Shown piece by piece: positions 1 through 5,342 of a DNA stretch of 5,510 nt. Numbering within the stretch: the stretch's first letter is position 1; each line of letters starts with the position of its first letter. Source of the DNA: Treponema sp. GTDB lineage: Bacteria; Spirochaetota; Spirochaetia; Treponematales; Breznakiellaceae. The DNA lies in the NCBI GenBank assembly GCA_009780595.1, contig WQZT01000119.1:1-5510 (forward strand), in the 5' to 3' direction. The notes beneath the pieces are model-generated. The model was not told the DNA's origin. It searched no databases and saw nothing but the letters and a program-made list of their open reading frames with translations. The position numbers and the translations under genes are program-made.

Positions 1-467
1 CCAATGCCGAACTCGTCAAGCAGACTTTCCAGCCGCTCGAGTTTTTGCTCTTTCGTGATGTCCTTGCGGGTTTCCAGTATCGCCCAGAGGTTTTGCTCGA
101 CAGTGAGTTTCCTAAAAATCGAGGACTCTTGCGGAAGGTAGGCGATGCCCTGCCGCGCGCGGCGGTACATCGGCAGCATGGTGATGTCAACATCGTTCAT
201 CAAAACCTTTCCCCGGTTGGGGCGGTAAAACCCTACGATCATATAGAAGATTGTCGTCTTGCCCGCACCGTTCGGCCCCAAAAGTCCGGCGACTTCCCCG
301 TTGTACATCGAAAAGTTTACGCCCCGCACAACTTCCTTCAGCCCGAAGCGCTTTCGCAGCTCGGTAACCGACAGCGTATGCGTGGCGTAGCTGCCTGAGT
401 ACGGCAAAAGTTCGCGCACTTGCGGAGGGGGGAGCATTTTGAAACGGGGAGTCAAGTCGTCATTCAT
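1..467 (-). CDS. lptB: LptB, LPS-export ABC transporter ATPase (C-terminus beyond window)
   Basis: Cytoplasmic ATPase that powers extraction of lipopolysaccharide (or an equivalent glycolipid) from the inner membrane, working with LptF/LptG and handing substrate to LptC and LptA. I translated 155 codons from ATG 467. Visible are a Walker A motif GPNGAGKTT at residues 64-72, followed by IFYMIVGFYRP as in LptB proteins, and a Q-loop YLPQESSIFRKLTVEQNL with Q113. The signature motif, Walker B and switch histidine lie beyond base 1. The start is 2 nt after the lptA stop; the ribosome-binding site is poor (a GGA about 8 nt upstream), which suggests coupling to lptA translation. Walker A usually lies near residue 36-40 in LptB, so this protein has about 25 extra N-terminal residues, including PPP and a basic-aromatic stretch. 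Methionine 11 is an alternative start but has no better ribosome-binding site. The LptB assignment rests on sequence pattern and on adjacency to lptA and lptC. Confidence 0.93.
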   Translation of the reverse strand, partial: MNDDLTPRFKMLPPPQVRELLPYSGSYATHTLSVTELRKRFGLKEVVRGVNFSMYNGEVAGLLGPNGAGKTTIFYMIVGFYRPNRGKVLMNDVDITMLPMYRRARQGIAYLPQESSIFRKLTVEQNLWAILETRKDITKEQKLERLESLLDEFGI

Positions 468-469
468 AA

Positions 470-1078
470 TTAGTTCCGTATAGAACCTCTTACGTCTCCT
501 TCCATTATAATATCGTTGGTGTTGAGGTCAACCATAATTCTGTCGGCGCGGAATTCGTCATCGCCTTTATGCACCACCGGAAAGCCGGAAAGCAGCAGCG
601 TTTGCTCGACGCGGTTGTACACCGCAAATTCGGCGCGGCACACAAGGTCGTCGTTGAAAAGCCGCACGGAGATTTGCAGAACGGCAGTTTCGTTGACATC
701 GTCGTACTCGATAAAGCGGGCGCGGGCGATGACCTGATTTTTGCGATCTTCAAGGGCAGAGTTTCCTTCCAGCCGCGCAGTTCGCAAGGTGCGGTCGTAG
801 CCGAGCCGGTCGGTGCGGAAAAAAATGTCCTTTTCCACTTCGTTGCCTTCAACGTTGCCGGTGCCAACGATAAACCTGTTGTCGTTTCCGTGGATTTCAA
901 TTCGGTCAGACTTCAGCAGAAAGTTGTCAGACAGAACTTCGGCATTTCCGGTCAGCACGGTAATCTCACGACCTGTGGCTCTGCCGCCTGACATACTGTC
1001 CGCCCTGAAGGAAAACGTGTTCGCCCCGGCAGAGAAAATAGCGGCAGCAAAAAACAGCAACGCGAACAGGCGCTTCAT
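470..1078 (-). CDS. lptA: LptA-like periplasmic LPS-transport protein (OstA family)
   Basis: Probable periplasmic bridge protein that carries lipopolysaccharide from LptC to the outer-membrane LptD. The 202-residue product begins with a clear signal peptide: K2-R3, a hydrophobic core LFALLFFAAAIF, and a likely cleavage after SAGA (residue 19). The mature part shows the OstA/LptA beta-jellyroll rhythm: FRADSMSGG at 24-32, GREITVLTGNAEVLSDNFLLKSDRIEI (37-62), VGTGNVEGNE (71-80), then a second, similar round ending FRADRIMVDLNTNDIIMEGDV. The ATG overlaps the lptC stop as ATGA (1078-1075) and is preceded by a strong GGGGAGG Shine-Dalgarno sequence 4 nt upstream, so the start is secure. lptB follows after 2 nt. 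The length is close to that of other LptA proteins (about 185 residues in E. coli). Family membership is inferred from pattern and gene order; the natural substrate is not shown, and some spirochaetes that keep lpt genes lack classical LPS. Confidence 0.85.
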   Translation of the reverse strand: MKRLFALLFFAAAIFSAGANTFSFRADSMSGGRATGREITVLTGNAEVLSDNFLLKSDRIEIHGNDNRFIVGTGNVEGNEVEKDIFFRTDRLGYDRTLRTARLEGNSALEDRKNQVIARARFIEYDDVNETAVLQISVRLFNDDLVCRAEFAVYNRVEQTLLLSGFPVVHKGDDEFRADRIMVDLNTNDIIMEGDVRGSIRN

Positions 1079-1758
1079 AAAACCTCCCCGCCAGAGGCAA
1101 GGATATTCTCATCATTACGATCGAGATCAAGCTCGAGATCAAGTTGATATGGATTAAACTCACCATCAGCTTCATCAAACGAAACTTCCTCATCAACCTC
1201 TTCTTCATCTTCCGGCTCAACGTACGTACCGCTTACTTCCCCTGCAAACGCCCACGTCCGGTCGCGGATATTCACCGAAAGTCCGGTGCCAGTAAAACTC
1301 GTTCCGTCAGAACGCTCTATGTCAACGGTATCCCTGGCGGCACTGAACAGTGTTCTTTCCGTATCCCTCCATTCAAGCGCTTGGGTTATGATGATAATAT
1401 CCTCCGATTCCATGTTGACTCTCACTCCGTTTTTGAGAGAAACATTCCCCGAGTCAAGATTCACCGACGCAGCGCCGGCATGCCCTTCGGCATTCGCTTC
1501 AACGGCGTTGGATTCCGCGCCCTGCTCAAGTTGCTCGAAAGAAAAGTCCCACAGTTCCATCATCCGCCGATCTTCCCAGCGCTCGGCGCGGTCTGCACGG
1601 AAGCGCACAAGGTGATCCCCGCCGCGCACCCGCACGTACTCAATTTCTTCCATAACAATGTCGGGGCGCGCCTCGGCTGTTTCCACAAGGTCGCCGTAAT
1701 AAAACGAACAAGCGGCGAATAAAAAAACCAGCGGAGAAAGCAGATACAACGCCTTCAT
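1075..1758 (-). CDS. lptC: LptC-like LPS-transport lipoprotein with acidic C-terminal tail
   Basis: Probable membrane-anchored LptC that receives substrate from LptB2FG and passes it to LptA. The 227-residue product starts with a hydrophobic segment LYLLSPLVFLFAAC, with Cys17 as likely lipidation site. The lipobox F-A-A-C is non-canonical at -3 but would be tolerated by relaxed rules such as those described for spirochaetes. Residues 31-180 have the LptC pattern: PDIVMEEIEYVRV, VRFRADRAERWEDRRMMEL, a NVSLKNGVRVNMESEDI strand pair, and FTGTGLSVNIRDRTWAF. Residues about 180-213 form an Asp/Glu-rich tail that is not part of the usual family. I chose ATG 1758 because it lies 2 nt after the pyrG stop, has an AGG 5 nt upstream and places the signal sequence at the N-terminus. 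The open frame continues upstream to 1881, but that part lies inside pyrG. The stop overlaps the lptA start (ATGA). Confidence 0.84.
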   Translation of the reverse strand: MKALYLLSPLVFLFAACSFYYGDLVETAEARPDIVMEEIEYVRVRGGDHLVRFRADRAERWEDRRMMELWDFSFEQLEQGAESNAVEANAEGHAGAASVNLDSGNVSLKNGVRVNMESEDIIIITQALEWRDTERTLFSAARDTVDIERSDGTSFTGTGLSVNIRDRTWAFAGEVSGTYVEPEDEEEVDEEVSFDEADGEFNPYQLDLELDLDRNDENILASGGEVL

Positions 1759-1760
1759 AC

Positions 1761-3380
1761 TTACCTTTTCAGGTCGCGGGCAACAGCGATAAAATCCCGG
1801 AACAGCGGGCTTGCCGCCGTCGGCTTTGACTTGAACTCCGGGTGAAACTGCACGCCAACACCCCACGGATGATCCGGCCACTCGACAGACTCAACCAAAT
1901 CGTCCTTCGGATACGTCGCGCCGATGATCAAACCGGAAGAAGTCATTTCGTCTCGATACTGGTTGGAAAACTCGTAGCGGTGGCGGTGGCGCTCGGAGAC
2001 ATTTTCCGTGCCGTACGCGGCGAAAAACTTCGTTCCCGGAACAGCGACAGAAACGTACCTGCCCAGCCGCATCGTACCGCCGTAATTTTTCAACCCAACC
2101 TGCTCTTCCAGAAGGCTCACCACCGCCTTTTTCGTGTTTTGGTTGAATTCAGTCGAATCAGCATCCTCCCAGCCCAGCACGTGCTTTCCCCAGTCGATAA
2201 GCATAATATGCATCCCAAGACAAATGCCGAAGTACGGGACTTTGTTGTCCCGCGCCCACTTCGCAGCGAGAACCATCCCGTTGATCCCCCGATGACCAAA
2301 ACCGCCAGGAACGAGAATCCCGTCAACAGCCGCGCCGTCCTTGCCGAGAATGGCTTCGGCGTTCTGGTTTTCCTCAACGCGGGCGGAATCTATCTTGACA
2401 AGTTCCACCTCAACGCCGCACTCAAGCCCCGCGTGAAAAAGCGCCTCGTAGACAGACTTGTACGAGTCGTGGAGTTCGATGTACTTGCCAACAATCCCGA
2501 CGCGGACTTTTTCCTTGCGGGAAACAGCCTGCTGAACCACCTCTTGCCACGGCTCGATATTTGCCGGGCGCGCTTCCAGCCCCAGCTTTTTCAGGATAAC
2601 CTGATCCAGCTTCTGCTCATAAAACATCAGCGGGATTTCGTAAATCGTAGTATCCATATTGGAGGAGGTAAAAACCGCGTCATTTTCCATATTCGTGAAC
2701 AACCCGATTTTGCGGCGGGTTACGTCGTCAAGCATCACTGGCGCGCGGCAAATCAGCACATCCGGCTGAATCCCCAGCCCCTGCATCGATTTCACCGAGT
2801 GCTGGCTTGGCTTGGTTTTCAGCTCGCCATCCCCAACTTCCGGAATCAGCGTCAAATGCACCGAAAGCGCGTTGTTCCTGCCGTACTCGTGGATAAGCTG
2901 CCGCGCCGCTTCGAGAAAGGGGATGGATTCGATGTCGCCAACCGTGCCGCCGATTTCCACGATAGTAATATCGGTATCCGCGTTCTCTTTGGCGACAGCC
3001 ATAATCCGCGCTTTGATTTCATCGGTGATGTGGGGAATGACCTGCACGCAGCGCCCCAGATAGTGCCCCTCGCGCTCCTTGCGGATTACGGTGTTGTAAA
3101 CCTGCCCGGTGGTTATCGAGTTTGCCTTCGACAGCGGGCTGGATGTAAAACGGGCGTAATTCCCCAAATCCAAGTCCGTTTCCGCACCGTCATCGGTAAC
3201 GTAGACTTCACCGTGCTGATAGGGACTCATCGTGCCAGCGTCGACGTTGATATACGGGTCGCACTTTACCATGCGAACATTAAACCCGCGGCTTTCCAGC
3301 AATGCCCCCAGCGAGGAGGCGGCAACACCTTTGCCAAGGCTGGAACACACACCGCCTGAGACAAATATTAGCTTATTCAT
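1761..3380 (-). CDS. pyrG: CTP synthase (glutamine-hydrolysing)
   Basis: Catalyses UTP + ATP + glutamine to CTP + ADP + Pi + glutamate in the cytoplasm, the last step of pyrimidine nucleotide synthesis. The 539-residue product is full length (family about 535-550). N-terminal synthase domain, residues 1-265: P-loop SGGVCSSLGKG (8-18), CDPYINVDAGTMSP (40-53), the ITTGQVYNTVIRKE region with YLGRCVQVIPHITDEIK (108-124), VEIGGTVGDIES (141-152) and KTKPSQHSVK. C-terminal class I glutamine amidotransferase domain: PGGFGHRG, nucleophile C387 in GICLGM, and H513/E515 in QFHPEF. The residue after GICLGM is His391 where Gln is usual (GICLGMQ). ATG 3380 gives the canonical MNKLIFVSGGV beginning. No Shine-Dalgarno sequence precedes it, and a -10-like TATAAT ends only 3 nt upstream. 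First gene of the pyrG-lptC-lptA-lptB operon; its stop is 2 nt before lptC. Confidence 0.99.
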   Translation of the reverse strand: MNKLIFVSGGVCSSLGKGVAASSLGALLESRGFNVRMVKCDPYINVDAGTMSPYQHGEVYVTDDGAETDLDLGNYARFTSSPLSKANSITTGQVYNTVIRKEREGHYLGRCVQVIPHITDEIKARIMAVAKENADTDITIVEIGGTVGDIESIPFLEAARQLIHEYGRNNALSVHLTLIPEVGDGELKTKPSQHSVKSMQGLGIQPDVLICRAPVMLDDVTRRKIGLFTNMENDAVFTSSNMDTTIYEIPLMFYEQKLDQVILKKLGLEARPANIEPWQEVVQQAVSRKEKVRVGIVGKYIELHDSYKSVYEALFHAGLECGVEVELVKIDSARVEENQNAEAILGKDGAAVDGILVPGGFGHRGINGMVLAAKWARDNKVPYFGICLGMHIMLIDWGKHVLGWEDADSTEFNQNTKKAVVSLLEEQVGLKNYGGTMRLGRYVSVAVPGTKFFAAYGTENVSERHRHRYEFSNQYRDEMTSSGLIIGATYPKDDLVESVEWPDHPWGVGVQFHPEFKSKPTAASPLFRDFIAVARDLKR

Positions 3381-3417
3381 GCAATTATAGTATCACACAT
3401 TGGGTTGCACTGGTCAA
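3381..3417 (-). promoter_or_regulatory. Putative sigma70-type promoter of the pyrG-lptCAB operon
   Basis: On the minus strand TTGACC (3417-3412) is followed after exactly 17 nt by GATACT (3394-3389), preceded by TG one base before (extended -10 form TGTGATACT). An overlapping perfect TATAAT lies at 3389-3384, but its spacing from TTGACC is 22 nt. With either -10, transcription would begin at or within a few bases of the pyrG ATG, leaving essentially no leader. This is an inference from hexamers; a promoter further upstream is possible. Confidence 0.5.
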
Positions 3418-3476
3418 GGTGTTGGCTTGACTCTTTCAAGGAAGGATTTTAGTTAGTATCAGACACCTTATCCTAG

Positions 3477-3498
3477 CTGACACCGGCTTCAGTGTTAG
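3477..3498. repeat. Imperfect hairpin just downstream of the membrane-protein gene
   Basis: CTGACAC (3477-3483) can pair with GTGTTAG (3492-3498) around an 8-nt loop; there is one non-Watson-Crick position, a G-U wobble on the plus strand and an A-C mismatch on the minus strand. It begins one base past the stop codon of the minus-strand gene ending at 3499. No T-run follows it on the minus strand, so it is a weak candidate transcription end at best. Confidence 0.3.
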
Positions 3499-4158
3499 TC
3501 ACCTTTGCGTCTCCGCTTTCGGTGGAACGTGCAGGGAGCGCTGCCTGATCCTTGCTTTCATAATAAGCAAAAGCGCAGAAACGACTGGTATTACCCCGAG
3601 AAAAACATAGAAAATAGAATACCAAAAAAGTGCTGGCAGTGTGAATATTATAGTACGAGACCATGACCATACTTGTGCTATATAAATAGATATAAAAAAT
3701 ACACTTAATATTACGAATAACAACACAGCTGGTATAAGTACATTCCTTTTCTTGGGAAGAGATGATCCACCATTATTTTTTGCCGGAACAAGTAATAACA
3801 AAAAAGAAGGAATTGTAAAATATAAATGATAGTTATATCCATATGAAAAATCTAAGTCTTTGCGGGTTAAACTAGGATTTTTTATAAGCAGTAAAATAAT
3901 AATTGCCAATGTTGCAATCATACATAGCAATGAACAAGAAATAAGCTTAACAAAATAGTGCCTTTTTAAAAGGAACAACATTGACGACAATTTATAAAAA
4001 AAAATGAAGGGTAAAGCAAGGTAAAGGAAAATATCTAAACCAATTGAGACAGATGGTATAAAAGGGAGCATGTCGATACCTATTATAAGTGGTGAAGGCA
4101 TCAAGAGCAAAAGCGCTATATGAAAGATTAAAAGTGAACAATAAAAATATTTCACCAT
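3499..4158 (-). CDS. Hypothetical polytopic membrane protein, AT-rich gene
   Basis: I do not recognise this 219-residue protein. It is strongly hydrophobic with about five or six likely membrane segments: roughly residues 4-21, 36-57, 69-92, 110-125, 139-161 and a long stretch 168-200 that may be one or two helices. Short charged loops separate them (KRHYFVK, KNPSLTRKDLD, KNNGGSSLPKKR), and a basic tail KARIRQRSLHVPPKAETQR ends it. There are no catalytic motifs I can name. ATG 4158 is followed directly by GTG; an in-frame TAA lies just upstream at 4167-4165, so the start is at 4158 or 4155. The ribosome-binding site is weak (GGG about 8 nt upstream). The gene body is far more AT-rich than its neighbours, while the last 20 or so codons (below about 3560) return to GC-rich composition. 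This suggests acquisition from another genome or a different history for the 3' end. It has no evident functional link to pyrG or to the methyltransferase. Confidence 0.7.
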   Translation of the reverse strand: MVKYFYCSLLIFHIALLLLMPSPLIIGIDMLPFIPSVSIGLDIFLYLALPFIFFYKLSSMLFLLKRHYFVKLISCSLLCMIATLAIIILLLIKNPSLTRKDLDFSYGYNYHLYFTIPSFLLLLVPAKNNGGSSLPKKRNVLIPAVLLFVILSVFFISIYIAQVWSWSRTIIFTLPALFWYSIFYVFLGVIPVVSALLLIMKARIRQRSLHVPPKAETQR

Positions 4159-4322
4159 ATATATTTACCCATAGTATCAACTTCTGAAATTTCTGCATTT
4201 GTGGCATTTGCTAATATAGCATAGCCAAACCACACATCCTGCAATACACCAAAACATCACCCCACGATGCATAAAACGATCTTCGTGTTGTTACAAAAAA
4301 ATAATATAAATTGTAGATACAC

Positions 4323-4341
4323 TATAACACGCCTATAGGAG
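4323..4341 (+). promoter_or_regulatory. Possible -10 element and Shine-Dalgarno upstream of the methyltransferase
   Basis: TATAAC (4323-4328) matches a -10 hexamer at five of six positions and follows an A/T-rich tract, but no good -35 lies at 16-18 nt. AGGAG (4337-4341) is a good Shine-Dalgarno sequence, 9 nt before ATG 4351, and it serves the 13-codon frame at 4351-4392 rather than the methyltransferase start at 4411. Confidence 0.3.
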
Positions 4342-4350
4342 ATTGTAAAT

Positions 4351-4392
4351 ATGTTCGCACTCAGCGCAGTGGGGAGTTGGCAAAATATATGA
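4351..4392 (+). CDS. Possible 13-residue upstream reading frame (leader peptide or decayed 5' end)
   Basis: ATG 4351 has the best ribosome-binding site in this region (AGGAG, 9 nt spacing) and encodes MFALSAVGSWQNI before TGA at 4390-4392. It is in the same frame as the methyltransferase starting at 4411, separated by that TGA and a second TGA at 4396-4398. It might be a translated leader that delivers ribosomes to the poorly marked GTG start, or a former N-terminus now cut off by stops, or chance. Nothing in the peptide is recognisable. Confidence 0.25.
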   Translation: MFALSAVGSWQNI

Positions 4393-4410
4393 AAGTGATA
4401 TTATAAGTTT

Positions 4411-4905
4411 GTGATAGACACAAATTTGTTCCATAGCATCATCAACCCTGAAACCGCAGAAAGCGCTCTGCAGCCTTATTACTCCTCCGGGCGTTCGCTT
4501 CTTTTTAACAAGGATTGCCTTCAGGTGCTGCCGCACATTCGCGAGAATTCGATAGATATGATTTTTGCCGACCCACCGTATTTGCTGTCAAACAACGGGT
4601 TTACCTGCCACAACGGAAGGCGCTCGGCCGTCAATAAAGGCGCGTGGGACAAAAGCGGCGGGTTTGAAAACGACACGCAGTTTCACGAGGCGTGGATTGC
4701 CGCGTGCCGAAAGGCGCTCAAACCGGAAGGCACGCTGTGGATTTCCGGGACATACCACAGTATTTACCAGTGCGGCTATTTGCTTCAGAAAAGTGGGTTT
4801 CATATCCTGAACGATATTGTGTGGTTCAAGCCGAACGCCGCCCCAAACTTGCTGCCGCTTTTTTACCGCGTCTCACGAGACAATACTGTGTGCGCGGAAG
4901 GATAA
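4411..4905 (+). CDS. DpnA-like adenine-N6 DNA methyltransferase, N-terminal part (frameshifted gene)
   Basis: First part of a beta-class DNA methyltransferase that transfers a methyl group from S-adenosylmethionine to N6 of adenine. Motif IV DPPY is at residues 54-57 (SIDMIFADPPY), followed by the target-recognition region with RRSAVNKGAWDKSGGF, then LKPEGTLWISGTYHSIYQCGYLL and NDIVWFKPNAAPNL. This order and wording closely recall M2.DpnII (DpnA), which methylates GATC, from memory of that protein; the target here is not proven. After L147 (codon 4849-4851) this frame loses similarity and stops at 4905; the protein continues one base over in the frame ending at 5254. Together they make about 281 residues, near DpnA's 268. 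Start: GTG 4411, the first start after in-frame TGA codons; it puts DPPY at the usual distance from the N-terminus. Composition is GC-rich like the operon, unlike the gene to its left. No endonuclease gene is visible. Confidence 0.88.
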   Translation: MIDTNLFHSIINPETAESALQPYYSSGRSLLFNKDCLQVLPHIRENSIDMIFADPPYLLSNNGFTCHNGRRSAVNKGAWDKSGGFENDTQFHEAWIAACRKALKPEGTLWISGTYHSIYQCGYLLQKSGFHILNDIVWFKPNAAPNLLPLFYRVSRDNTVCAEG

Positions 4906-5254
4906 AAAGGCAAAGCATACGTTTAATTATGAGGCGATGAAAAACGGGCATTTCACCGAAGATAAACTCAAGAAAGAAAATACCCAAATGCGTTCGGTGT
5001 GGTCAATTCCAGTGTCCAAAAGCGAAAAGGAGTTCGGCAACCACCCGACGCAGAAACCGCTCGATTTGCTGCTGCGGATTATCGCGGCTTCCACGAACGA
5101 CGGCGATGTGATACTCGACCCGTTTAACGGGAGCGGGACTACCGGCGCGGCGGCGTTAATCACCGGAAACCGGCTGTACATCGGCACTGAAATCGATGCC
5201 GATTATTGCAGGTTAACTAAAGAGCGGCTTGCGGCGATTCAGCCGACAACCTAG
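4853..5254 (+). CDS. DpnA-like adenine-N6 DNA methyltransferase, C-terminal part (frameshifted gene)
   Basis: Continuation of the gene that starts at 4411, in the +1 frame. Beginning with the codon at 4853 it reads CRFFTASHETILCARKDKK, the segment that in DpnA-type enzymes directly follows PNL(S/T). It then carries FNYEAMK, VWSIPVSKSEKEFGNHPTQKP (motif X region) and the S-adenosylmethionine-binding motif I DPFNGSGTTG, then a GTEID sequence and a normal C-terminus ending at TAG 5252-5254. All motifs expected after the break are intact. This frame is open upstream to an ATG at 4817, but those codons are out of frame with the conserved protein, so 4817 is unlikely to be a genuine start. Without the frameshift neither part alone would be active, because DPPY and DPFNGSGTTG lie on different fragments. 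The cause could be a real mutation, a sequencing or assembly error, or (less likely) programmed shifting. Confidence 0.88.
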   Translation, partial: CRFFTASHETILCARKDKKAKHTFNYEAMKNGHFTEDKLKKENTQMRSVWSIPVSKSEKEFGNHPTQKPLDLLLRIIAASTNDGDVILDPFNGSGTTGAAALITGNRLYIGTEIDADYCRLTKERLAAIQPTT

Positions 5255-5277
5255 CTATCCCACGAAAATCTTATGGA

Positions 5278-5291
5278 GGGGGCACGCCCCC
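5278..5291. repeat. Hairpin 1 of the convergent intergenic cluster (G5/C5)
   Basis: GGGGGC (5278-5283) pairs with GCCCCC (5286-5291); a five-pair stem with a CACG loop is the realistic form. It starts 23 nt after the methyltransferase stop. No T-run follows on either strand. Confidence 0.6.
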
Positions 5292-5316
5292 ACGCTACAG
5301 TCCTGCCTGTATCCAT

Positions 5317-5339
5317 GGAGTTTTGCTGAGCAAAACTCC
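5317..5339. repeat. Hairpin 2 of the convergent intergenic cluster
   Basis: GGAGTTTTGC (5317-5326) pairs perfectly with GCAAAACTCC (5330-5339) around TGA. The element is nearly a perfect palindrome and could act on both strands. There is no U-tract after it, so it is not a textbook rho-independent terminator, though it may halt or protect transcripts of the convergent genes. Confidence 0.75.
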
Positions 5340-5342
5340 CCA

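Noticed and set aside
516..1157. Several plus-strand open frames opposite lptA and lptC
   Set aside because: They overlap each other and the well-supported minus-strand genes, and show no protein motifs.
1759..1881. Upstream extension of the lptC reading frame to base 1881
   Set aside because: It lies wholly inside the 3' end of pyrG, lacks a ribosome-binding site and would bury the signal sequence; ATG 1758 is far better.
1842..3359. Long plus-strand open frame of 505 codons opposite pyrG
   Set aside because: It mirrors the codon pattern of pyrG on the other strand; the protein has no recognisable domain, and pyrG is certain.
3416..3469. Inverted repeat AAGGTGT / ACACCTT across the pyrG upstream region
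   Set aside because: Seven-bp arms about 40 nt apart are not significant, and no attenuator or riboswitch fold could be built around them.
3462..3503. Spaced GACACC, GACACC and GTCACC motifs at 17-19 nt intervals
   Set aside because: Hexamers with one mismatch and uneven spacing in a short region; they could be chance and do not form a CRISPR or iteron array.
3992..4207. 71-codon minus-strand frame overlapping the start of the membrane protein
   Set aside because: It is out of frame with the hydrophobic protein and is rich in Phe and Tyr only because of A/T-rich sequence; no ribosome-binding site seen.
4333..4536. 67-codon minus-strand frame across the methyltransferase start
   Set aside because: It lies antisense to the conserved N-terminus and has no recognisable motif.
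4859..4864. Run of six T as the slippery site for the methyltransferase frameshift
   Set aside because: The conserved CR residues just before the run are already in the second frame, so the shift must occur upstream of it.
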